From Candidatus Merdimorpha stercoravium (GTDB lineage: Bacteria; Bacteroidota; Bacteroidia; Flavobacteriales; UBA1820), in assembly GCA_018715295.1 (NCBI GenBank), contig DVLY01000085.1, positions 1 through 5,018 of the forward strand: 5,018 nucleotides of DNA, given 5' to 3'. The notes beneath the pieces were generated by a model. It did not search any database. It was not told where the DNA came from and worked only from the letters and a program-made list of their open reading frames with translations. Shown here piece after piece: positions 1 through 4,650 of the stretch. A program made the position numbers and the translations under genes. Position 1 is the stretch's first letter. Every line of letters begins with the position of its first letter.

Positions 1-707
1 AAATCGCAAAGGCCGGTACCCCCGGTTATGATATCTTTATCAAAGAAAAAGCGGTTCTCAACAATTTGATCGACGAGGCATATGCCGATGAAGCGGTAAA
101 AAGCAAGGAGGCAAAAGGCAAGAAAGCCGGAGATCAGGTAAATGCCGCCCGGGATTTCATGTGCAGGAAATATTATGACATAAGAACTTTCGGAGCAGTA
201 ATGACCACCGGAAAGAATGCCGGTCAGGTGAGAGGTCCCATTCAATTGACCTTTGCCCGCTCGGCAGATCCCATTGTCAGCATGGAACATTCGATCACCC
301 GTGTAGCGGTAACGACGGATAAGGAAGCCGAAAAACAAGGAGGGGACAATCGGACAATGGGGCGCAAAGCTACCGTCCCTTACGGGCTCTATGTCTGCCA
401 CGGTTTCATTTCGCCCAGCCTGGCCAAGCAGACGGGCTTTTCTGTGGAGGATCTGCAGCTGTTTTGGGATGCTTTGAAGAATATGTTCGACTGCGACCGC
501 TCGGCGTCACGCGGTTTGATGAGCGCACAAAAGCTCATCGTGTTTACCCACGAGAGCGAACTGGGCAATGCTCCGGCCAACAAATTGTTCGAACTGGTAC
601 AGGTAAGGAAAAAGGCCGAGGGCGCTCCCCGCAGTTTTTCAGACTACCAAATATCGGTCGACACTTCCCGTCTGCCCGAACACGTTCAGGTAAGCGAATT
701 GATATGA
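1..707 (+). CDS. cas7c: Type I-C CRISPR Cascade backbone protein Cas7 (Csd2), 5' partial
   Basis: This is the C-terminal 234 residues of Cas7c/Csd2. The frame is open from the window edge (first full codon at base 3) to TGA at 705-707. Family members are about 280-300 residues, so roughly 50 N-terminal residues lie outside the window; the TTG at 66 is an internal Leu, not a start. Recognisable family blocks are DIRTFGAVM, then KNAGQVRGP, FARSADPIV, SITRVAVTT, EAEKQGGDNRTMGRK and VPYGLYVCHGFIS. In type I-C, several Cas7 copies polymerise along the crRNA spacer to form the Cascade filament with Cas5c and Cas8c, which then recruits Cas3. The visible part has no frameshift or premature stop, so this subunit looks intact. 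Its usual downstream partner cas4 starts 10 bases later but is destroyed. The upstream genes (expected cas3, cas5c, cas8c) are outside the window. The family call is secure. Confidence 0.97.
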   Translation, partial: IAKAGTPGYDIFIKEKAVLNNLIDEAYADEAVKSKEAKGKKAGDQVNAARDFMCRKYYDIRTFGAVMTTGKNAGQVRGPIQLTFARSADPIVSMEHSITRVAVTTDKEAEKQGGDNRTMGRKATVPYGLYVCHGFISPSLAKQTGFSVEDLQLFWDALKNMFDCDRSASRGLMSAQKLIVFTHESELGNAPANKLFELVQVRKKAEGAPRSFSDYQISVDTSRLPEHVQVSELI

Positions 708-717
708 TAGCGTTCGC

Positions 718-804
718 ATGATTTATGAAGAAGAGGATATGCTCATGTTGTCTGGGATACAGTATTTTATGTTTTGTCCCAGACAATGAGGGCTTATCCA
801 TCTC
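718..804 (+). pseudogene. cas4: cas4 remnant: first ~29 codons, with stop codon, fused to a CRISPR repeat
   Basis: ATG at 718, ten bases after the cas7 stop, opens a frame reading LSGIQYFMFCPRQ, then a TGA codon (787-789), then GLIHL. This matches the N-terminus of type I-C Cas4, where the block is LSGIQHFxFCxRQWALIHIEQQW. Cys20 would be the first iron-sulfur ligand, and the TGA stands exactly where the conserved Trp (TGG) belongs. After codon 29 the similarity ends and the sequence becomes the 3' two-thirds of a CRISPR repeat (from 804). The remaining ~170-190 codons, with the RecB-type nuclease core and the three C-terminal Cys, are absent. Intact Cas4 trims prespacers and checks the PAM together with Cas1-Cas2. 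This copy cannot work: at most a 23-residue peptide could be made. Position, spacing and motif agree. The breakpoint is uncertain by a few bases (about 802-804). The family motif is recalled, not searched. Confidence 0.9.
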
Positions 805-1222
805 ATGCGGGTGCGCGGATTGAAACTACAAGCTCGTCGAGATCACGCCCACCCTAAAGGATCGCACCCCATGCGGGTGCGCGGATTGAAACTTGGGGGC
901 GTTCAGCTCCGTTTGGATCGATCTTATCGCACCCCATGCGGGTGCGCGGATTGAAACTTGCTATCCAATGCACGAACAGAAATTAGTCTGATCGCACCCC
1001 ATGCGGGTGCGCGGATTGAAACTACCAGCCGCCTGCCGAACCTCCGGTAAACACCCGATCGCACCCCATGCGGGTGCGCGGATTGAAACCGAGATCGAGC
1101 ATCATCACAGCGAAGGTGTGCCGATCGCACCCTACGCGGGTGCGCGGAAAGGAAGCAGGATTGGGTACCCGTCCCGCCGGAGTCACCCGGCTCGCACCTT
1201 ATGCAGGAGTGCGGAAAGGAAG
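804..1222 (+). CRISPR. Type I-C CRISPR array, leaderless and partly decayed
   Basis: The consensus repeat is 32 bp. It begins ATCGCACCCC, has the stem GCACCC/GGGTGC around the loop CATGC, and ends GCGGATTGAAAC, the classic type I-C form. Repeat 1 is only a 3' part (804-826), because its 5' third is replaced by cas4 sequence. Repeats 2-5 are identical to one another: 861-892, 926-957, 991-1022 and 1058-1089. Repeat 6 (1124-1155) and repeat 7 (1191-1222) are degenerate, and both end GCGGAAAGGAAG. Spacers are 827-860 (34), 893-925 (33), 958-990 (33), 1023-1057 (35), 1090-1123 (34), 1156-1190 (35) and 1223-1257 (35, followed by no repeat). The GATTGAAAC end marks rightward transcription, with Cas5c cutting to leave an 11-nt 5' handle. 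There is no leader: cas7 and the cas4 stub lie directly upstream, so expression probably depends on read-through from the cas operon. Spacer targets are unknown. Confidence 0.98.
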
Positions 1223-1257
1223 CAGGATTGGGTACCCGTCCCGCCGGGGTCACCCGG
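1124..1257 (+). repeat. Tandem duplication of a degenerate repeat-spacer unit (67-bp period)
   Basis: Bases 1144-1192 and 1211-1259 match at 48 of 49 positions (A1181 versus G1248), with an offset of 67, exactly one repeat plus one 35-bp spacer. The two spacers (1156-1190, 1223-1257) are therefore copies of each other. The repeats ahead of them (1124-1155, 1191-1222) share the altered 3' end GCGGAAAGGAAG in place of GCGGATTGAAAC. They differ in their 5' halves: the first keeps a perfect GCACCC/GGGTGC stem, while the second has several changes that break it. The altered end must predate the duplication, and the second copy then decayed further. This is the leader-distal, oldest end of the array, where repeat decay is usual. 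Confidence 0.93.
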
Positions 1258-1262
1258 CTTTT
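1243..1262 (+). terminator. Probable intrinsic terminator at the end of the CRISPR transcript
   Basis: GCCGGG (1243-1248), loop GTCA, CCCGGC (1253-1258), then TTTT (1259-1262) before a G. The stem is six perfect G-C-rich pairs followed directly by a short T run, as in a factor-independent terminator reading rightward. It lies in the last spacer-like segment and its flank. In the upstream copy of the duplication the matching position is A1181, leaving a five-pair stem with no T run. The four-base T run is short, so efficiency is uncertain. Confidence 0.5.
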
Positions 1263-1270
1263 GTGCCGTC

Positions 1271-1310
1271 AAAAAGCATCAATGAGGGTATTATCCGGCG
1301 AATGCTTTTT
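1271..1310. terminator. Possible bidirectional terminator between the array and nadR
   Basis: AAAAAGCAT (1271-1279) and ATGCTTTTT (1302-1310) form a perfect 9-bp inverted repeat around a 22-base loop. Rightward, the second arm ends in six T (1306-1311). Leftward, nadR stops inside the loop and its transcript would then read ATGCTTTTTG. The site lies between two convergent units, as a shared terminator would. The stem is A/T-rich and the loop long, so the call is weak. Confidence 0.35.
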
Positions 1311-2316
1311 TGAGTTGTTCTATCTCGTTCAGGATATACCGGCGGACGACTTCGCATCGCTCCTTTGAAGTAATGATTTCGGGGCGTATTCCCTGTTCGG
1401 CATATTGTTTCAAATGATGGGTCCGTAAGGCCAAGGCTTCGTGGGGCGAAAGGCGCGTTCCGTCGTCCTCCAGGGGGATGTTGGATTCGAAAAAGAAGTA
1501 TTTTTCCGCTGTGAGGACTTCTTGGCCTTGGGTGATTTCATTTTGTTCCCGTTCGGGATACAGGTAGTGGAAGTACGAGAGCGTGGTGATGTTGTCCGTG
1601 TCCCATAGTACGATGGGGGTCGGAGGGTCGGAAAGGACGGCTGCGAGCAGGGCGTGGTGGATGGCAAAAATCTTTTGGAGGGTGGTGGATGTGCATATTT
1701 CGGATTTCCCCACCAGGCATCGGCCTATCTCCGGAATCATCGTTACGAAGGGGTATTGTTGTTCCAGGGTTTTGCAGGTGGTCGATTTGCCGGTGCTCTC
1801 GGAGCCGCAGATGCAGATGTGTTTTGCGTACGTACGCTTTGCGGCAGGGGAGAGGTAGTCCCAGTAACGGATGGGGTCGCTTTTTATGGCGGTAGCGGAG
1901 ATGGGGAGTTTTTTTCTCGGTTCGTCGTAGATGAGGTAGCGGATACCGAGGTAGTCGGCTATGTATTTTACATAGAGTTCGCTGCCGACGATCACGTCTG
2001 TTTCGGCAAATCCTTCCAGAACCTCCCGGAGGTAGTCCGCCCATTGCTCGGAAGACTTCAGGTCGGAAACCGACGAGGGGTTTAGCCGGGCAGGGTCGTA
2101 GCAAATGCCTTGAATGTCGATGTTTTCGCGGTTCTTGTAGCTCTCTTTCAGCCAGTCGACCCGTTGCCCCAAAGGGATGGGTTCTCCCGGGTGGGCGGCT
2201 GCGCAGACCAGGACGGATTCCGCTTGCCGGGCCGCGAAGTCGATCAGGGCCAAGTGACCTTTGTGCAGCGGTTGGAACTTTCCTATGATCAGGGCTTTAT
2301 GAAAGGAATGCGCCAT
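1291..2316 (-). CDS. nadR: Bifunctional NadR: NMN adenylyltransferase / ribosylnicotinamide kinase
   Basis: A 341-residue protein with two enzyme domains. The N-terminal half is a nucleotidyltransferase: GKFQPLHKGH at residues 12-21 holds the HxGH motif (His18, His21), and ISATAIKSDP at 139-148 is the second ATP-binding motif. It transfers AMP from ATP to NMN, giving NAD. The C-terminal half is a P-loop kinase: GSESTGKS at 171-178 is the Walker A loop, and LWDTDNITT at 237-245 matches the acidic motif of the NadR kinase domain, which phosphorylates nicotinamide riboside. The N-terminal helix-turn-helix of enterobacterial NadR is absent, so this is a cytoplasmic salvage enzyme and not a repressor. 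The ATG at 2314-2316 places the HxGH motif at the usual distance from the N-terminus; no Shine-Dalgarno is visible. A pnuC transporter, often a partner, is not in the window. The gene follows the M23 peptidase gene after 225 bases and converges with the CRISPR array. Confidence 0.95.
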   Translation of the reverse strand: MAHSFHKALIIGKFQPLHKGHLALIDFAARQAESVLVCAAAHPGEPIPLGQRVDWLKESYKNRENIDIQGICYDPARLNPSSVSDLKSSEQWADYLREVLEGFAETDVIVGSELYVKYIADYLGIRYLIYDEPRKKLPISATAIKSDPIRYWDYLSPAAKRTYAKHICICGSESTGKSTTCKTLEQQYPFVTMIPEIGRCLVGKSEICTSTTLQKIFAIHHALLAAVLSDPPTPIVLWDTDNITTLSYFHYLYPEREQNEITQGQEVLTAEKYFFFESNIPLEDDGTRLSPHEALALRTHHLKQYAEQGIRPEIITSKERCEVVRRYILNEIEQLKKAFAG

Positions 2317-2541
2317 TGCTCGTGCGTTTTTAGGAGTGTGTTTTCGTGTTCACAACCCACTTGTTTCCAGGAATATGGGAGCCAGAATTCCTTCGAGGAC
2401 GGCAGAGTCCTCTCTCGGAGGTTTTGTTGTGGGCGAAAAGGTTTTTGCGCATATCCAGCAGCAGGGATATCGCTTCGAGGCCGCATAGGGTAAAATTTGG
2501 CTTCTCGTGAGCGCTTGTCGGCAAGAAGGCTTCGGGCGGCT
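2317..2541 (-). other. 225-base gap between the peptidase gene and nadR, with two hairpins and no convincing gene
   Basis: Overlapping open frames exist on the minus strand (for example 2330-2524), but none shows recognisable motifs or a persuasive start. Two hairpins stand out. One is ATATCC (2451-2456), loop AGCAGCAG, GGATAT (2465-2470), extended by GCG (2447-2449) with CGC (2471-2473) across one bulged base. The other is GAGGAC (2395-2400), loop GGCAGA, GTCCTC (2407-2412). Neither is followed by a T run in the leftward direction. The region would be the 5' untranslated part of nadR or an intercistronic spacer. No TAnnTTTG box was found here on the minus strand, so nadR may depend on read-through. 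I recognise no known riboswitch. Confidence 0.4.
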
Positions 2542-3813
2542 TTACTTCTCCGGGTGCCGGGATGCCGGGTAGGGCAGGCTGTCCAGTAGGTTGATGAGCG
2601 AATCCTTCACTTGCGAAAAACGGGGCATGTTCTCGGCGCTGATCGGTTTCTTGGGTTGCGATTTGATGGTCAGCGGGTTGATGGGTTTCCCGTATTCGTA
2701 CACGCGGAAGTCCAGGTGCGGTCCGGTGGACAGTCCGGTGGAACCCACGTAGCCGATCACTTCCTTTTGCTTGACGCTCGATCCTACCTGGATCCCCTTG
2801 GCAAAGCGCGAGAGGTGCATGTAGGTCGTGGTATAGATGCTGTTGTGTCTTATCTTCAGATAGTTGCCTCCGCCGTTGGCCTGATACCCCTTGGCGATGA
2901 CCTTGCCGCTGCCGATGGCATAGACCGGGGTACCGGTCGGGGCGGCGTAGTCGACCCCGTGGTGGGCGCGGTAGCGTTTCAATACGGGATGGTAGCGGCT
3001 GTTGGTAAAACGCGAAGAGATGCGGTAATAGTCCAGCGGGGCTTTCAGGAAGGCGCCTTCGAGGCTGTTCCCTTTTTCATTGTAGTAGAGTTCTTCCCCG
3101 TCCTGGATAAAGGGGATGGCGTAGTAGGTGCTGTCCGCATGGCGGAAGGAAGCCGCCAGGATGTGGAAATTTTGCAAGGGTTTCCCGTCGACGTGCTCCT
3201 GTTCGTAGATCACCCGGAAACGGTCCTGTTTCTGCAATCCGAAAAAGTCGATGGACCAGCCGTAGATGTTCGACAGGGTTACGGCCAGCAGCGGGTCGGC
3301 GCCGCTGTTCTGCATGGCCACCCAGAGGGAGGACTCGACCTCGCCGGAACTCTCCTTGCGTACCCATTCCACGGGATTTTCTCCGCGCGTTACCGCATAG
3401 TCGCCCCGCAGGTCGAAGACGATGTACGATTTCGGGTCTTGCTCGTAGACGAAAAATACGGGGGTAGCCGTGCTGTCCGGCGTGGCGAAAAGCGCATAGG
3501 CTTGGCCTTCCCGGATCTTGCGTACGTCGAAGACATCCTTGGCTTTCTGGGTGAGGTCGTGTACGTTCCGGGGGGTGAGGCCGTGCTGCTCGAGGATCAC
3601 CGACAGGGTCTGGTTGCGTTGGACGATGCCGTAGTCCACCTGGTAATCGTCCACCGGGATGCCGTATTGGTAGACGATCTCCTGTACCTGTGTCGAATCG
3701 GTAACTTCCACTTCGTCCAGCGAAGTTCCGGTTGGGGGGATGAAAACAACGGCCAGAATCAGCGCCACGGTAAACAGAACGAGGGAAAGCGTTATTTTTT
3801 TTCGACAGGTCAT
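2542..3813 (-). CDS. Membrane-anchored M23 family (LytM/MepM-like) peptidoglycan endopeptidase
   Basis: A 423-residue protein. Residues 8-25 form a hydrophobic segment after the basic start MTCRKK, so it is an N-terminal signal anchor and the rest lies in the periplasm. Residues ~60-110 (QRNQTLSVILEQHGL onward) resemble the OapA/LysM-like domain of MepM/Csd3-type enzymes, followed by a mixed regulatory domain to ~255. The M23 domain spans ~265-385: HHGVDYAAPTGTPV gives metal ligands His284 and Asp288, YMHLSRF gives His333, and GPHLDFRVY gives His366. The family usually has HLH in this last motif; here the second His is Asp368. Such enzymes cut peptide cross-links in murein to allow cell growth. 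The C-terminal ~40 residues form a variable tail. The sole plausible start is the ATG at 3811-3813. It lies 130 bases downstream of the phosphoribosyltransferase gene, possibly co-transcribed. Whether the Asp variant is catalytic cannot be told from the sequence. Confidence 0.93.
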   Translation of the reverse strand: MTCRKKITLSLVLFTVALILAVVFIPPTGTSLDEVEVTDSTQVQEIVYQYGIPVDDYQVDYGIVQRNQTLSVILEQHGLTPRNVHDLTQKAKDVFDVRKIREGQAYALFATPDSTATPVFFVYEQDPKSYIVFDLRGDYAVTRGENPVEWVRKESSGEVESSLWVAMQNSGADPLLAVTLSNIYGWSIDFFGLQKQDRFRVIYEQEHVDGKPLQNFHILAASFRHADSTYYAIPFIQDGEELYYNEKGNSLEGAFLKAPLDYYRISSRFTNSRYHPVLKRYRAHHGVDYAAPTGTPVYAIGSGKVIAKGYQANGGGNYLKIRHNSIYTTTYMHLSRFAKGIQVGSSVKQKEVIGYVGSTGLSTGPHLDFRVYEYGKPINPLTIKSQPKKPISAENMPRFSQVKDSLINLLDSLPYPASRHPEK

Positions 3814-3856
3814 CGCTGTACAGGGGTATTTAGCGTTGGAACAAAAACTTTACGGG

Positions 3857-3900
3857 AAGACTGCCCTTTCTGCGGAACGCCTGGAGAAAGGGACAGCCTT
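3857..3900. repeat. Long imperfect hairpin upstream of the M23 peptidase gene
   Basis: CCCTTTCT (3864-3871) pairs with AGAAAGGG (3885-3892). Beyond bulged A3893, CTG (3861-3863) pairs with CAG (3894-3896). Beyond an A/C mismatch (3860, 3897), AAG (3857-3859) pairs with CTT (3898-3900). That makes 14 pairs around a 13-base loop, which contains a further GCG-GAA-CGC mini-hairpin (3872-3880). It sits in the 130-base gap between two leftward genes. No T run follows directly on the minus strand (GTTTTTG comes ~12 bases later), so it is not a standard terminator. It could be an RNA processing or stability structure. Confidence 0.5.
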
Positions 3901-3943
3901 GTCTTTCGGAAATAGACTCTTGGGGGAAACCCCTCGGGGAGCT

Positions 3944-4444
3944 TCAGTTCAGGCAAGCGTGGATCGAGCCGTCCTTTTCAAAAACTACATCGACGTGTTC
4001 GTGCATCGAGGTAGAGAGCGAAAGTCCCTTGAAGTCCACCTTGACGGGGTACAGCTTGTGGTTGCGGTCCACCAGCACAGCCGTGTTGAGTTTTTTCAGG
4101 GGGACGGACAGCAAATGGCGTACGGCATGGATGAGCACCGTTCCGCTGTTGAGCACATCGTCCACCAGGACAACGGGTTTCCCGGCCATCTGTTCCAGTT
4201 CGACGTCCAGTATGAAAGGGGCGTAGAGGTCTTTTTTATTTACTTCCAAGCGTACCAGACGGACGCGGGAGGGGGTGATTTTCTCCAATTCGTCGGCGAT
4301 CAGGGTGGCGATCCGATAACCGCTGTTGGCGATGCCGACGACGAATACGGTTTCTTCGTCCAGGTTGGATTCGTAGATCTGGTAGGCAATCCGGCGGACT
4401 CTCAAACGAATGTCCTGGTCGGATAGGATGATGTCTTTTTTCAT
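3944..4444 (-). CDS. PyrR-like / hypoxanthine-type phosphoribosyltransferase
   Basis: A 166-residue type I phosphoribosyltransferase, near the ~180 of PyrR. Residues 37-46 (GIANSGYRIA) sit at the pyrophosphate loop, and VVLVDDVLNSGTV (91-103) is the PRPP-binding loop with its paired Asp95-Asp96. The end, RNHKLYPVKVDFKGLSLSTS (127-146), parallels the PyrR segment reading [20 protein letters not shown]. Family members transfer the ribose phosphate of PRPP to a base, usually in nucleotide salvage; PyrR also binds pyr mRNA in Gram-positives. In the PRPP loop the usual final Thr of TGxT is Val103. The start was set at ATG 4442-4444 and not at 4618, because a matching Bacteroidota promoter (4477-4508) lies just upstream and the protein then begins at the family's usual place. 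Substrate and any RNA binding are unknown. Confidence 0.85.
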   Translation of the reverse strand: MKKDIILSDQDIRLRVRRIAYQIYESNLDEETVFVVGIANSGYRIATLIADELEKITPSRVRLVRLEVNKKDLYAPFILDVELEQMAGKPVVLVDDVLNSGTVLIHAVRHLLSVPLKKLNTAVLVDRNHKLYPVKVDFKGLSLSTSMHEHVDVVFEKDGSIHACLN

Positions 4445-4476
4445 ACAGAATAAAATAGTCCGATGTGGATGATGGA

Positions 4477-4508
4477 CAAAGATACGGAAAGCCGAGAGCA
4501 GAGACAAA
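4477..4508 (-). promoter_or_regulatory. Bacteroidota-type promoter for the phosphoribosyltransferase gene
   Basis: On the minus strand, TTTG (4508-4505) and TATCTTTG (4484-4477) match the Bacteroidota -33 TTTG and -7 TAnnTTTG elements with a 20-base spacer. Transcription would start about 25-30 bases before the ATG at 4444. This supports the shorter start and rules out the long open frame that would cover the promoter itself. It is the only strong leftward promoter seen, so it may also serve the M23 peptidase gene and perhaps nadR. Confidence 0.65.
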
Positions 4509-4546
4509 CGAAAACGCGAGTTTTCAATTTGACTATGCCGAGGGTA

Positions 4547-4562
4547 CGTTCTCTTAAGAACG
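4547..4562. promoter_or_regulatory. Palindrome in the divergent intergenic region, possible operator
   Basis: CGTTCT (4547-4552), centre CTTA, AGAACG (4557-4562): a perfect 6-bp inverted repeat between two divergent promoters. No T run follows it in either direction, so it is unlikely to be a terminator. A regulator-binding site is possible but unproven. The rest of the 206-base gap (4445-4650) holds the two promoters and nothing else I recognise. Confidence 0.3.
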
Positions 4563-4624
4563 GAAAAAATTCTAATCTGCTGTATTGTGGATGAGTCATC
4601 TGATTTTTGTTGCTTCAAAAGAAT

Positions 4625-4632
4625 TATATTTG
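4625..4632 (+). promoter_or_regulatory. Bacteroidota -7 box for the rightward gene at 4651
   Basis: TATATTTG is an exact TAnnTTTG match ending 18 bases before the ATG at 4651. The nearest TTTG upstream (4606-4609) is only 15 bases away, shorter than the usual ~19-21, so the -33 element is weak or not consensus. The resulting leader would be only about 10-15 bases. Confidence 0.5.
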
Positions 4633-4650
4633 TAAAAAATATACTTAACT

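Noticed and set aside
389..801. Minus- and plus-strand frames overlapping cas7 and the cas4 stub
   Set aside because: They overlap strongly recognisable Cas7 sequence in other frames and show no motifs of their own.
708..803. CRISPR leader with an operator-like palindrome and a -7-like box (TATGTTTTG, 768-776)
   Set aside because: The stretch translates as the start of Cas4 at the expected distance from cas7, so it is coding remnant and not a leader. The -7-like box has one base too many and overlaps conserved codons.
795..826. First repeat as a point-mutated full repeat
   Set aside because: The mismatches are confined to the 5' third, and that sequence continues the cas4 reading frame (GLIHL). 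A junction explains it better than one deletion plus several substitutions.
924..1313. Open reading frames on both strands across the array
   Set aside because: They are translations of the periodic repeats, with a recurring MRVRGLK-type peptide per repeat, and are not genes.
2611..3915. Long plus-strand frame (434 codons) opposite the M23 peptidase
   Set aside because: The minus strand encodes clear M23 metal motifs and a signal anchor. The plus frame is a G+C-driven antisense shadow.
3921..3942. CCCC-GA-GGGG hairpin after the phosphoribosyltransferase stop as a terminator
   Set aside because: The stem is only four pairs with a two-base loop, competes with an alternative GGGG/CCCC pairing, and is followed by only three T before a C run.
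4445..4618. 58-residue N-terminal extension of the phosphoribosyltransferase
   Set aside because: It would cover the matching -33/-7 promoter at 4477-4508, and it adds residues before the usual family start.
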